Shown: one piece after another, positions 45,186 through 55,355 of the stretch | How the letters are laid out: each line of letters opens with the position of its first letter | Numbering within the stretch: the stretch's first letter is position 1 | Assembly (NCBI RefSeq): GCF_041595635.1 | Contig: NZ_JBFHJW010000015.1 | Location: forward strand, 1-64,000 | DNA from: Labilibaculum sp041595635 | Lineage (GTDB): Bacteria > Bacteroidota > Bacteroidia > Bacteroidales > Marinifilaceae | Length of the DNA: 64,000 nt | Direction: 5' to 3' | Program-made: the position numbers and the translations under genes | Notes under the pieces: model-generated | What the model was told of the DNA's origin: nothing | The model's database searches: none | Seen by the model: the letters and a program-made list of their open reading frames with translations, nothing else

Positions 45186-48100
45186 ATGAATAAGCTTCTT
45201 TTCTTTCTGATTCTGGTTTTAGGAGTAACAATTCCCAAAAAAACAGTTCTGGCTCAAAGTATAAAATCATTTTCCCATGATTCTATTGTCTTTCAGGATG
45301 AATTTTTACAATTCATGGATCATCCAAGCAAGAAACAAGAAAGTAAAGAATTTGCAGAAAAGTTTCCTCTATTTTGGTTTTCATCGGATATGACCAGCGA
45401 AAAAAGAAAGACTATTTTCCAGATATGCGACCTCTTTTTAGCAAAAAAAGCCAGATCATTTCCTGATTTTTATAACTATTTTGAAACGCTAATGCTCTTT
45501 CAAAATCAAAATAGAAGTCAAGAGGATTTTAACAATTGGGAGAAAGGACTACTTCAACAAATCAACAACAAAAAGATTAAGCTAAACGCAATTAAAGATT
45601 TTCTAATTCAAACTCAAAAACTCCTAACAGACACAATAGTAAATGAATCATACGCTACAAAATGGGAATGTAAGAATGCCAAATTTAAGTACGTTTTCGA
45701 CAAAGAACTAAGCATTCAATTCGATCAGGCCGATCTTTACTGTCTGGCTCAGCGAGACACTTCATGCATTCACAATACCAATGGAATTTATTTTCCTTTT
45801 AAGAAAATTTGGTCGGGAAACAAAGGTATAGTCAACTGGAAAAGAGCCGGAAAAAGTGAGACCGAAGAATATGCTACCTTTGATTCTTATACAATTAATA
45901 CAGAAAAGACCTCCTTCCAAATCGATACTGTTAACTACTACAATAAAGAACTCTTTATAGATAAGATTCAGGGTAGTCTTTCTGAAAAAATGAATTCTGT
46001 GCGAAGTCCTTCTCTGGCCATTTATCCACGTTTTGAATCTTTTGAAAAAGAAATCGAAATTAAAAATCTTTTCGAAAATCTGGATTACAAAGGAGGAATT
46101 GCCATACATGGTGCCAAATTTATAGGTAAAGGAAGTCCCGAACATCCATCAGTAATCGAATTATCCAGACATGATACCCTATTCTTACGTGCCCGTTCGG
46201 AACATTTTTCATTTCATAACAATCGAATCATTGGAAAGGATACCCAAATTGAAATTCTTATCGATACGTGTGGGATCTATCATCCTGGGCTGCTCTTTCA
46301 ATATTTTTCAGAAAAAAAAGAAGTCAATTTAATTCGAGATGGTGAAGGTGTTTCACAAAGTCCCTATTTCAACACCTTTCACAATTTAATTATGGATTTT
46401 GGAATGTTAATTTGGAACATGGATGAAAACCTGATGCATTTTGGAAGCATGAAAGGTGCAAACAATCGGCAAGCTCACTTCGAATCGATGAACTATTTCA
46501 GCATCAATCGTTACATGAAAATCCAAGGTATGGATCAGGAGAATCCACTTGTTTCCTTACGCAAATATGCCGATTATTCCTATGTGAACACGTTTACAGC
46601 CATGGAATATGCCAATTTTATAAAAAAACCCATCAGTCAAGTTCGCCAGCAAATAATTGGTTTATCCTTTCAAGGATTTGTCTCTTACAACAGAAATACC
46701 GATGAAATAACCCTACAAAAACGACTTACCGATTACATTAAATCAGGAATGGGTCGTCAAGATTATGATGTTATCCGTTTTGCCACTCAAACTGAAAACA
46801 ATGAAGATGATGCCACTCTCCGAATGGGAAGTTACAATTTGGATATCAATGGAGTAAGGCACATTGCTGTAAGTGATTCGCAAAATGTTGTTATCTTCCC
46901 AAAACATCAAAAAATCACTTTAAAAAGAAATCGTGATTTCCAATTCGACGGAAAAATAATGGCCGGATTACTCGATATGTATGGCCAGAATTTTCATTTT
47001 TCCTACGAAAAATTTAAAATCGACCTCGATCTAATCGATTCTCTTCAAATTAACATTGTAAATGACTCTTTATCCTCCTATGGAAAACGATACACCACTC
47101 AACTAGGAAGTGTACTAGAAAAAATAACCGGCGATCTACTCATCGATGATCCAAATAATAAATCGGGACTAAAACACTACGACGAATACCCAATTTTTAA
47201 TAGTTCGGATTCCTGCTTTGTATACTACGATAGCAAAGACATACAGGACGGAGTGTACGAAAAAGACAAATTCTATTTTAAAGTAGATCCATACACCATC
47301 AATAACATCAACGATTTTAAAAAGGAAGACATCTCCTTAAAAGGAATATTTGTTTCCGATAGCATATTCCCCGACTTTAACGAAACACTATGCATAACCG
47401 ATAACAACACATTAGGATTTGCTCATGTTACTCCACAAAAAGGACTTCCCGTTTATGGGAAAGGCAATTTTGTTGATACCATTCAACTATCCCACGATGG
47501 TTTAATTGGGAAAGGGAGCTTAAATTACCTCACCTCTACCACAAAATCGAACAAATTCATTTTCAGACCTGAAATAATGACCACCCAAGCCGAAAGTTTT
47601 GAACTAAAAGAATTGGCTGCACAAATGAATAATCCGCAAGTAAACGGAGAGAAAATTTTTGCAACATGGTACCCTTATAAAGACGAGCTTTACGTGAAAA
47701 GTACAGCTTTACCAATCGATATGTATAAAAAATTAGCAAGTCTGTCAGGAACCTTAAAAATTACTCCTACGAAAATTACTGGTATGGGAGATATGGAGTT
47801 GGTAAATGCTGAAATTGAGTCTGACTATTTTACCTACGCATCACATAGAATAACTGCTGATACGGCAAGTTTTAAGCTAAAAAATACAGATATGGAAGGA
47901 TATGCTTTCGTAAGTAAAGATGTAAATGCAGAAATTAACTTTAACAGGAGATTTGGACAATTTACTAGTACCGCAGAAGCAAGTAGTAGCGATTTTCCAT
48001 GGAATAAATACATGGCCTACGTAAATAGTTTTGGTTGGGAAATGGATAAACAAGAACTACTATTCGGAAAAGAAGATGAGAATGTATTGGCTTCCTTATG

Positions 48101-49655
48101 GGATGAAAATCAAATGGAAACATTACCTAAAGATGACTATACCGAATTCATATCAACAGGCATAAAACAAGATTCTCTGCATTTTAATTCCCCAATGGCG
48201 CGCTACAACTCCATCGATCATACCATAAGTGCAAAATATGTGAAAAACCTAACCATTGCTGATGCAAACATATTTCCCGCTCAGGGAAATGTAACCATCG
48301 AAAAAGAAGGACTCATGCAAAGCTTGCGAAACTCGAAAGTGATTGCTGATACACTGAATTCTTTTCACCATATATTTAATGCTACCATTAATGTTCACAG
48401 CAGGAATTCCTATTCTGGTTCTGGAAGCTACACCTATATTGATGCAAATAAAAATGAACAAGAAATATTTTTTGATGTTATTGATGTTGACAGTACTGGA
48501 CAAAGCATTGCTTTGGGAAATCTACCTGAAGAAAAATCCTTTAGTTTGAGTCCTAATTTTGATTACAAAGGAAAAGTAAGAATGGAAGCACGTGAAAAAT
48601 CACTCTTTTTCCAAGGTCAAACAAAAATTCACAACCAATGCGAAAACATAGGTGACAATTGGCTTGATTTTACTTCACAAATCGACCCAAATGAAATTTA
48701 CATTCCTGTTGATTTGTATGTTACCAACGACGAGAGTTTGAAACTGTACAATAGCTTTTTCCTAACCAATGATTCCATTCACATCTACTCTTCTTTCCTA
48801 TCGCGTAGAATATTCTACACCGATAATGTTTTGTTAGAAGCCAATGGATTTCTAAGCTACCAACCAAACATAAATGCCTATCAGATTGCTCCCAAAGATA
48901 AATTGAAAGATATGGATGCAACGGGTAACATATTGTCTTTTTATCAAGGTAATTGCAACATGAAGGGAGAAGGTAAAATTGATTTAGGTGCCGAATTGGG
49001 GCAAATAAAGCAGATTTCAGCTGGAGCTATTGAACACGATTTATCAAGTAATATTGTCACTTTGGATTTAATTTTAGGAATCGATTTCTTTATGAATGAT
49101 CAGGCCATGAAAATTATGGAAAATGCTTTTATGCAAGCCAATTTAAAACACACAAATCTCAACAAGCAAAACTACACCCGAAAATTAGCAGAGATTATGG
49201 GGCGAAAAAAAGCAGAATTATACATGCAGGAAATAGATAAGGATGGTATTTTCAAAAATTTACCCAAAGAATTGCAACACACTCTTTATTTCAACAATCT
49301 GGATTTTATTTGGAATAAAGAAAGCAAAGCATATGAATCTATTGGAGAAATTGGCATTGGAAATATCAACGACAAACAAATTAGTAAAAATGTAACCGGC
49401 AAAATTGAGTTGGATAAAAAACGAAGCGGGAACCGATTAACCATCTATCTGGAAATTGACAAAGCTACGTGGTTTTATTTTGAATACTACCACGGCGTGC
49501 TATTTGTTCGATCATCAGAAGAAGAGTTCAATACAATTATTCATGAAACTAAAGAGGACAAACGAGAATTTAAAGACCCCTTAAAGAAAAATCCTTATTC
49601 GTACATTATTTGTCCTCGTTCGCAAAAAACAAAATTTCTGAAACAATTTAATTAA
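45186..49655 (+). CDS. Large secreted protein of unknown function
   Basis: A 1489-residue exported protein that I do not recognise as a named domain family. A signal peptide (about residues 1-24, ending VLAQ) is followed by a helical region (about 30-190) and then a very long beta-rich region. This has recurring short strands separated by Gly/Asp turns (GNFVDTIQLSHDGLIGKGSLNYL, GRGDMELVN-type and GKVRMEAREKSLFFQGQTKIHN segments), reminiscent of long periplasmic beta-taco or beta-helix proteins. There is no transmembrane barrel signature at the C-terminus and no T9SS sorting domain. Similar large proteins are recalled near prmA in Bacteroidota. A periplasmic structural or transport role is a guess. 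Confidence 0.7.
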   Translation: MNKLLFFLILVLGVTIPKKTVLAQSIKSFSHDSIVFQDEFLQFMDHPSKKQESKEFAEKFPLFWFSSDMTSEKRKTIFQICDLFLAKKARSFPDFYNYFETLMLFQNQNRSQEDFNNWEKGLLQQINNKKIKLNAIKDFLIQTQKLLTDTIVNESYATKWECKNAKFKYVFDKELSIQFDQADLYCLAQRDTSCIHNTNGIYFPFKKIWSGNKGIVNWKRAGKSETEEYATFDSYTINTEKTSFQIDTVNYYNKELFIDKIQGSLSEKMNSVRSPSLAIYPRFESFEKEIEIKNLFENLDYKGGIAIHGAKFIGKGSPEHPSVIELSRHDTLFLRARSEHFSFHNNRIIGKDTQIEILIDTCGIYHPGLLFQYFSEKKEVNLIRDGEGVSQSPYFNTFHNLIMDFGMLIWNMDENLMHFGSMKGANNRQAHFESMNYFSINRYMKIQGMDQENPLVSLRKYADYSYVNTFTAMEYANFIKKPISQVRQQIIGLSFQGFVSYNRNTDEITLQKRLTDYIKSGMGRQDYDVIRFATQTENNEDDATLRMGSYNLDINGVRHIAVSDSQNVVIFPKHQKITLKRNRDFQFDGKIMAGLLDMYGQNFHFSYEKFKIDLDLIDSLQINIVNDSLSSYGKRYTTQLGSVLEKITGDLLIDDPNNKSGLKHYDEYPIFNSSDSCFVYYDSKDIQDGVYEKDKFYFKVDPYTINNINDFKKEDISLKGIFVSDSIFPDFNETLCITDNNTLGFAHVTPQKGLPVYGKGNFVDTIQLSHDGLIGKGSLNYLTSTTKSNKFIFRPEIMTTQAESFELKELAAQMNNPQVNGEKIFATWYPYKDELYVKSTALPIDMYKKLASLSGTLKITPTKITGMGDMELVNAEIESDYFTYASHRITADTASFKLKNTDMEGYAFVSKDVNAEINFNRRFGQFTSTAEASSSDFPWNKYMAYVNSFGWEMDKQELLFGKEDENVLASLWDENQMETLPKDDYTEFISTGIKQDSLHFNSPMARYNSIDHTISAKYVKNLTIADANIFPAQGNVTIEKEGLMQSLRNSKVIADTLNSFHHIFNATINVHSRNSYSGSGSYTYIDANKNEQEIFFDVIDVDSTGQSIALGNLPEEKSFSLSPNFDYKGKVRMEAREKSLFFQGQTKIHNQCENIGDNWLDFTSQIDPNEIYIPVDLYVTNDESLKLYNSFFLTNDSIHIYSSFLSRRIFYTDNVLLEANGFLSYQPNINAYQIAPKDKLKDMDATGNILSFYQGNCNMKGEGKIDLGAELGQIKQISAGAIEHDLSSNIVTLDLILGIDFFMNDQAMKIMENAFMQANLKHTNLNKQNYTRKLAEIMGRKKAELYMQEIDKDGIFKNLPKELQHTLYFNNLDFIWNKESKAYESIGEIGIGNINDKQISKNVTGKIELDKKRSGNRLTIYLEIDKATWFYFEYYHGVLFVRSSEEEFNTIIHETKEDKREFKDPLKKNPYSYIICPRSQKTKFLKQFN

Positions 49656-49661
49656 TACAAT

Positions 49662-49701
49662 AAAAAAACAGACTTGCAATAAACTGCAAGTCTGTTTTTT
49701 T
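49662..49701. terminator. Bidirectional intrinsic terminator
   Basis: AAAAAACAGACTTGCA-ATAAAC-TGCAAGTCTGTTTTTT is a perfect 16-base-pair hairpin between the convergent 1489-residue gene and ywbE. Confidence 0.9.
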
Positions 49702-49702
49702 A

Positions 49703-49903
49703 TTATCCTTCAATAATTTCTTGGACTCGACCAACCTGACCATCTTCCAAACGCACTTTAATTCCATGAGGATGTAGATGTGAATTCGTTAACAAATCTT
49801 TCACAATTCCTTCTGTTAATTTTCCCGATCGCTGGTCTTCTTTCAACACAATCTTTACGGCCAATCCGGGATGAACATCCGCTCTCTTTGTTCCGTCTTT
49901 CAT
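49703..49903 (-). CDS. YwbE family protein (DUF2196)
   Basis: A 66-residue protein from ATG 49903 (MKDGTKRADVHPG). A longer frame from 49978 adds a basic, poorly supported stretch. The sequence VHPGLAVKIVLKEDQRSGKLTEGIVKDLLTNSHLHPHGIKVRLEDGQVGRVQEI covers essentially the full YwbE domain, a short beta-rich KOW-like protein conserved in Firmicutes and Bacteroidota. The function is unknown, and RNA or ribosome association would fit the fold. Confidence 0.88.
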   Translation of the reverse strand: MKDGTKRADVHPGLAVKIVLKEDQRSGKLTEGIVKDLLTNSHLHPHGIKVRLEDGQVGRVQEIIEG

Positions 49904-50217
49904 TCTTATTCCATTTAAAAAATATTTTTTCAATCTTAACTTAACGCATAAAAGTAAATTCTTTTTACGTATTATCATACTTATATCATATTAATTAACT
50001 AAAATTAGCTTAACAAAAAAATAATAACCTATAAAAATTTGATTAATACAACAGCTTTTTTCCCTCTAAATAAAAGCTAATTTTATAGGTGAAAGAATAA
50101 TTTTAGCAGGGAGATTTTCACAAAAAACCCTTGTATTTGCTCACATTAGATAGCTCTGAAAAGAAAAAATTGCTTAATTTTATCTGAATAGATAAACAAG
50201 TCATAGCAAATCATTAT
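49904..50217. other. Divergent gap between ywbE and ppk1 with nested inverted repeats
   Basis: This 314-base AT-rich gap contains CCTATAAAAATT (50028-50039) complementary to AATTTTATAGG (50079-50089), enclosing AGCTTTT (50053-50059) and AAAAGCT (50072-50078). The two 3' arms abut. It could be a structured leader or a binding site. The rest shows nothing I can name. Confidence 0.4.
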
Positions 50218-52329
50218 ATGCCAAAATATCAGTTCCTTAATCGAGATTTAAGTTGGTTATCCTTTAATAAACGAATTATAGAAGAAGCTTCGGATGCTAA
50301 CTTGCCTCTGTATGAGCGAATCAAATTCTTAGCCATATACTCCTCAAACCTTGATGAATTCTATCGTGTAAGAGTAGGAACTTACAAACGATTTACCGAA
50401 CTACCTGCAGAAGACAAAAAAAGCCTTAGAGAAAATCCAGACATTATTTTAAAAAATATTAATGCCGAAGTTGATCGACAACAGCATGAATTCGGGCAAA
50501 TTTTCACTAACCAGATTATTCCTGAATTAGAAAAAAATGACATCATTTTGATACAAGATGAGGAATTGTGCGAAGAACACCATCAATTTGTGAAAGACTT
50601 CTTTCTTGACAATTTGTTACCACATGTTCAACCAATACTTCTGCTAAGAAAACAAATTCAGCCTTTTCTTCAGAACAATGTTATATATATTGCTGTTAAA
50701 TTATTTAAAAAAAACAGCAAAAAAGAAGAAGAAAGCACTCCAACAACTCGACGTTCACGATATGCCATTATAAAAGTTCCCAGCCATCGTTTCCCTCGAT
50801 TTATTGAACTACCTAAAAAAGGTGGCAAACATTTTATCATGTTTTTGGATGACATCATAAAATTACGAATGAAAATTTTGTTTCCAGGTTACAAAATTGA
50901 TTCCAGCTATAGCTTTAAACTAAGCCGAGATGCCGATTTACTCATTGAAGACGAATATTCTGGCAACCTTATAAAAATGATCGAAAACAGTTTAAAAAAG
51001 AGAGAAACTGGTATGCCTTCACGATTTTTATATGATGAAGCCATACCTAAAGATTTTCTGAAATTCCTAAAAGGATCATTTAATCTGTTAAATAACGACA
51101 TGGTGAAAGGGGCTCGTTACCACAATTTTCAAGATTTCTTTGGCTTCCCAAATCCTAAACAGCCTAAACTGGAAAAGGAATCATTCCATCCGTTAAAAGC
51201 AGAAGAACTCGATGGCAAAAATTCCATTTTTAAATCCATTCGAATAAAAGACAGAATTCTTCACTTCCCTTATCAGTCCTACGAGTATGTAATTCGTTTT
51301 TTAAACGAAGCTGCAGTAGATCCAAAAGTGGAAGAAATTAAAGCTACACAATACCGAGTAGCCGATAATTCGGCAGTGGTAAATGCTTTAATCAATGCCG
51401 CTTTAAATGGCAAAAAAGTAACAGTATTTGTAGAAGTTAAAGCACGTTTCGATGAAGAAGCCAACCTTAAATCGGCACGAGAAATGCGTAAGGCAGGTGT
51501 AACTATTATCGACAGTATTCCAGGTTTAAAAGTTCATGCAAAACTAGCTTTGGTAATGCGTAAAGGAGACAAAAAAGACTATGCCTTTTTAAGCACTGGA
51601 AATTTCAACGAAAACACTGCGAAAGTTTATGCCGATCATGGTTTGTTTACTTCCGATGAAGTAATTATTACAGAATTAAGACAGCTATTTGATTATCTAG
51701 AAAATCAGACTGAAGGTTATGAGTTCCATAAACTTTTAGTTGGACAATTTAACTTAAGAACTAATTTACTAAACTTAATTGATCAAGAAATAAAAAATGT
51801 AAACAACGGACACAAAGGCTACATCATACTTAAGATGAATGGACTACAGGAAAGAGATATGATAGAAAAACTGTATGAAGCCAGTGAAAAAGGAGTGAAA
51901 ATTGATTTAATAATTCGCGGTATTTGTTGCTTAAAACCAAATAAAACCTATGCAAAAAACATTCGTATTATTCGCATTGTAGATCAATTTCTTGAACATG
52001 CAAGAGCTTTCTATTTCTATAATTTAGGAGAAGAAATTTTGTATTTATCGTCTGCCGATTGGATGAATCGTAATTTACATCGACGAATTGAATGTGCTTT
52101 TCCAATAACCGATAAAAAAATTAAAAAAGAACTTCTTGACATTTTAAACCTACAACTGCGGGATAATGTAAGTGCCCGAATCTTAGATTCAAAACTTAAT
52201 AACTTGCCTATTACCAGAAATAAAGGCACCCGTGCCATTCAATCGCAAATTGAAACATACAAGTATTTGAACAAAAAAGAAACTGCAAAAAAATCAAAAC
52301 AAAGAATATCGACCAAAAAAACAAGTTAA
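50218..52329 (+). CDS. ppk1: Polyphosphate kinase 1
   Basis: A 703-residue enzyme that polymerises the terminal phosphate of ATP into polyphosphate and works reversibly. The N-terminal domain opens FLNRDLSWLSFNKRIIEEA and LDEFYRVRVGTYKR. The phosphoryl-accepting His is in IPGLKVHAKLALVMRK (about residue 441), and a second catalytic His is in HRRIECAFPI (about 621). STGNFNENTAKVYADHGLFT is a further family block. A lysine-rich tail follows. It lies 33 bases before a SixA-type phosphatase gene, with which it is probably cotranscribed. Confidence 0.97.
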   Translation: MPKYQFLNRDLSWLSFNKRIIEEASDANLPLYERIKFLAIYSSNLDEFYRVRVGTYKRFTELPAEDKKSLRENPDIILKNINAEVDRQQHEFGQIFTNQIIPELEKNDIILIQDEELCEEHHQFVKDFFLDNLLPHVQPILLLRKQIQPFLQNNVIYIAVKLFKKNSKKEEESTPTTRRSRYAIIKVPSHRFPRFIELPKKGGKHFIMFLDDIIKLRMKILFPGYKIDSSYSFKLSRDADLLIEDEYSGNLIKMIENSLKKRETGMPSRFLYDEAIPKDFLKFLKGSFNLLNNDMVKGARYHNFQDFFGFPNPKQPKLEKESFHPLKAEELDGKNSIFKSIRIKDRILHFPYQSYEYVIRFLNEAAVDPKVEEIKATQYRVADNSAVVNALINAALNGKKVTVFVEVKARFDEEANLKSAREMRKAGVTIIDSIPGLKVHAKLALVMRKGDKKDYAFLSTGNFNENTAKVYADHGLFTSDEVIITELRQLFDYLENQTEGYEFHKLLVGQFNLRTNLLNLIDQEIKNVNNGHKGYIILKMNGLQERDMIEKLYEASEKGVKIDLIIRGICCLKPNKTYAKNIRIIRIVDQFLEHARAFYFYNLGEEILYLSSADWMNRNLHRRIECAFPITDKKIKKELLDILNLQLRDNVSARILDSKLNNLPITRNKGTRAIQSQIETYKYLNKKETAKKSKQRISTKKTS

Positions 52330-52362
52330 AATAAGACTATATTAACCAAAGACATAATTACA

Positions 52363-52872
52363 ATGAAACGACTTATTCTTGCAAGACATGCTAAAACAGA
52401 AGTTCTTCGTTACGATATTTCCGACTATCAGCGTAAATTAGTCGAAAGAGGAATAAATGATTCTAAATTACTTGCCAACAAATTGTTTTTAAAAGGTATT
52501 ATTCCCGATTTGATCATCTCAAGTCCGGCAAAAAGAGCTATCGAAACATCCTTGCTATTTGCTGCTGCTTTACAGTATCCTTCAAAATTAATTAAGCAAG
52601 TTGATGACTTGTATGATGGTTTTACAACACAAGAATTTCTTGAATTACTTGATCGCTTAGGACAGAATAACGAAACTATTATGGCTGTTGGTCACAATCC
52701 GAGCATTGAATATTTGGCTTTTAACCTAACCGAAGAATTCTACCAAAATGTGCCCACCTGCACAGTAATTGGCATCGATTTTCAAATTGATAAATGGTCT
52801 GACATAGAAGTACGAACAGGAAAACTGGCTTTTTATGAGTACCCCAAAAAATACAAACAGTCCAAACAATAA
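52363..52872 (+). CDS. sixA: SixA-type histidine phosphatase
   Basis: A 169-residue branch 1 histidine phosphatase. The catalytic RHA motif is in LILARHAKTEV (His9), with SSPAKRAIET providing the second phosphate contact and AVGHNPSIEYL the second catalytic His. E. coli SixA removes phosphate from histidine phosphotransfer proteins. In Bacteroidota the substrate is not known, and the ppk1 neighbour suggests a phosphate-metabolism role. The symbol indicates family and not proven function. Confidence 0.85.
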   Translation: MKRLILARHAKTEVLRYDISDYQRKLVERGINDSKLLANKLFLKGIIPDLIISSPAKRAIETSLLFAAALQYPSKLIKQVDDLYDGFTTQEFLELLDRLGQNNETIMAVGHNPSIEYLAFNLTEEFYQNVPTCTVIGIDFQIDKWSDIEVRTGKLAFYEYPKKYKQSKQ

Positions 52873-52899
52873 AAAGTTAACAATCAACATAAAATAATG

Positions 52900-55263
52900 T
52901 TATTGCTTGCCAAAAATAATGTTTCCCTGATTGTCCAATATTAATTTTCCATTCACTAAATCCTGTGTTTGTTCAGCTTTAAAACCTTTAATTAAAGCTG
53001 TTTTTCCTTGTGTAGCTAAAGATTTTATTTGAGCTTTACTTAATTTTTTCTCCATAAATACAAAAGGAATAATAAATTTGCAGCCATTGCGGTAATTAGA
53101 ACAACCATAGGCCGTATTTCCCTTCAATAATGTACCTGTTTTACAAACCGGACAGTTCCACACTTCAGCTTCCTCTGCTATAAATTCGATACTAAAATCG
53201 GGAGCAAAAGCCAATTGTCCATTTTGCTTTTTCCCATCTATTTCGAATCCTTTAATTTTTGGTGTTATTTTCTTTAAAACAAGTGCTTCAACCTGCTTTT
53301 CAGTGAGCTTTTTCCCTTGATATTCGAAAGGAATGCGAATTTTGCATCCGTTTCCCCAATTAGTGCATCCCCAAGCAGTTTTCCCTTTTAGGATTTTCCC
53401 TTCCTTACATTTTGGACAAATGAGTTCCTTTTTGACTTTCGCCTTAGCCTTTGCTGATGTTTTCTTCTTCTCTTTTTCTTTAACCTCATCGATTACTTCA
53501 ATCTGACTGATATTTTTTCTTGATTTTACATCCCAAACAATACCTACAACCATATTCTTCAGTTCTGCCATAAACTGATTCACCTTATAGTTCCCCAGTT
53601 CAATCTCATGAAGTTTCTTCTCCCACTGTCCGGTAAGTTCTGCTGATTTAAGCAAATCATTCTGAATGGTATCGATCAACTGCACACCAGTTACTGTAGC
53701 CTCTAATCGTTTCTTCTCTCGTCGGATGTATTTTCTTTTGAACAAAGTTTCGATAATATTCGCTCGCGTTGAAGGACGGCCAATACCATTTTCCTTCATC
53801 AAATCCCTTAACTCATCATCATCAACCTGCTTACCCGCAGTTTCCATTGCTCGCAAAAGAGTTGCTTCGGAATAGTATTTAGGAGCCTGTGTTTGTTTCT
53901 CGGCCAAATCTGGAGCATGCTCACCACTCTCTCCTTTCACAAAATCTGGCAGAATTACACCATCACCAATGTTACCATCTTTAGCATACAGAACTCTCCA
54001 ACCAGGATCCAATATCTGCTTTCCAGTAGCTTTAAAATCGATAGTAGTCACCTTTCCAATAACCGTGGTGTTACTCACCTTACAATCAGGATAAAATACT
54101 GAAATAAATCTTCGGGTTACAATATCATACACCTTCTTTTCATCGTAAGTTAAACCAGAAGGAGTAACTCCTGTTGGAATTATGGCATGGTGATCGGTTA
54201 CCTTCTTATCATCGAAAACCTTCTTCGATTTTTTAATTTTATGCTTTAGTAAAGGCTCTGTAAATTCACTATAGGAAGATAATTTGTTAAGAATCCCAGG
54301 TATTTTTTTATACAAATCATCGGTCAAGTAAGTGGTATCAACCCTAGGATAAGTAGTAAGTTTTTTCTCGTATAAACTTTGAATCATTCGAAGTGTGTCT
54401 TCAGCCGACAGGTTTAACTTTCTGTTGCAATCAACCTGCAAAGATGTTAAATCGTACAAACGAGGAGGTTGTTCCTTCCCACTCTTTTTCTCTACCGATA
54501 CAATTTCGAATGCTTCGGATTTTATTTTATCGAGGAATTCCACCCCCTCTTCTTTTTGCGAAAATCGCCCACGAGTAGCCGAAAAACTAACTTCTCGGTA
54601 CACCGTTTTTAGCTCCCAATAAGTTTGAGGTTTAAAATTTTCAATTTCTTTTTGACGATTTACAATCAAAGCCAAAGTAGGAGTTTGAACTCTTCCTATC
54701 GAAAGTACCGACTTTCCATTTGCATATTTAAGTGTATAAAGTCGAGTTGCATTAATTCCCAACAACCAATCGCCAATCGATCGGGACGAGCCCGCTGCAT
54801 ACAATTTATCAAAATCTTTGCTATCGCGTAAATTTTCAAAACCTTCGCGAATAGCCTCCTCTGTTAAAGAGGAAATCCAAAGTCTTTTTACAGGTACTTT
54901 GCATTTTGCCTTGTGCAATACCCATCGTTGAATCACCTCTCCCTCAATTCCAGCATCACCACAATTAATCACCTCTGTAGCGTTGGTAATCAGCTTTCTG
55001 AGTGTGTCAAATTGCTTCTGAACCCCTTTATCCGGAATTACTCGAATTCCAAATCGAGGAGGAATAATTGGTAGGTCATTTAAATGCCAATACTTCCAAT
55101 TAAGATCATACTCATGAGGTTCCTTTAAGCCACACAAGTGCCCGAAAGTCCAAGAGATTTGATATCCATTACCTTCAAAATATCCATCTCTTTTACTTTT
55201 TGCACCTAATATCAATGCGATCTCACGGGCTACACTTGGTTTCTCAGCTATACAAACGATCAT
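52900..55263 (-). CDS. topB: DNA topoisomerase III
   Basis: A 787-residue type IA topoisomerase. The Toprim domain opens VCIAEKPSVAREIALILG and continues through NCGDAGIEGEVIQRW. The active-site Tyr305 is in LTTYPRVDTTYL, and GIGRPSTRANIIETLFKRKY is a further core motif. After a charged linker (about 600-640) come two C-terminal repeats: CPKCKEGKILKGKTAWGCTN with IPFEYQGKKL, and CPVCKTGTLLKGNTAYGCSN with IPFVFMEKKL. Each has a four-Cys zinc-ribbon pattern. It decatenates DNA and resolves recombination intermediates. The gene is convergent with sixA. Confidence 0.95.
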   Translation of the reverse strand: MIVCIAEKPSVAREIALILGAKSKRDGYFEGNGYQISWTFGHLCGLKEPHEYDLNWKYWHLNDLPIIPPRFGIRVIPDKGVQKQFDTLRKLITNATEVINCGDAGIEGEVIQRWVLHKAKCKVPVKRLWISSLTEEAIREGFENLRDSKDFDKLYAAGSSRSIGDWLLGINATRLYTLKYANGKSVLSIGRVQTPTLALIVNRQKEIENFKPQTYWELKTVYREVSFSATRGRFSQKEEGVEFLDKIKSEAFEIVSVEKKSGKEQPPRLYDLTSLQVDCNRKLNLSAEDTLRMIQSLYEKKLTTYPRVDTTYLTDDLYKKIPGILNKLSSYSEFTEPLLKHKIKKSKKVFDDKKVTDHHAIIPTGVTPSGLTYDEKKVYDIVTRRFISVFYPDCKVSNTTVIGKVTTIDFKATGKQILDPGWRVLYAKDGNIGDGVILPDFVKGESGEHAPDLAEKQTQAPKYYSEATLLRAMETAGKQVDDDELRDLMKENGIGRPSTRANIIETLFKRKYIRREKKRLEATVTGVQLIDTIQNDLLKSAELTGQWEKKLHEIELGNYKVNQFMAELKNMVVGIVWDVKSRKNISQIEVIDEVKEKEKKKTSAKAKAKVKKELICPKCKEGKILKGKTAWGCTNWGNGCKIRIPFEYQGKKLTEKQVEALVLKKITPKIKGFEIDGKKQNGQLAFAPDFSIEFIAEEAEVWNCPVCKTGTLLKGNTAYGCSNYRNGCKFIIPFVFMEKKLSKAQIKSLATQGKTALIKGFKAEQTQDLVNGKLILDNQGNIIFGKQ

Positions 55264-55355
55264 GGGTTATTTTTCTTATTTTATGCAAATTACTATTTCT
55301 TTCAGCTATTTATCATCCCAGGTAATAGCTGATTCATTCATCATTAAAATTCTTT

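Noticed and set aside
52873..52899. A terminator between the convergent sixA and topB genes
   Set aside because: The short complementary stretches around AACAATCAACATAAAATAATGTTATTG are too weak to call and reach into the topB end.
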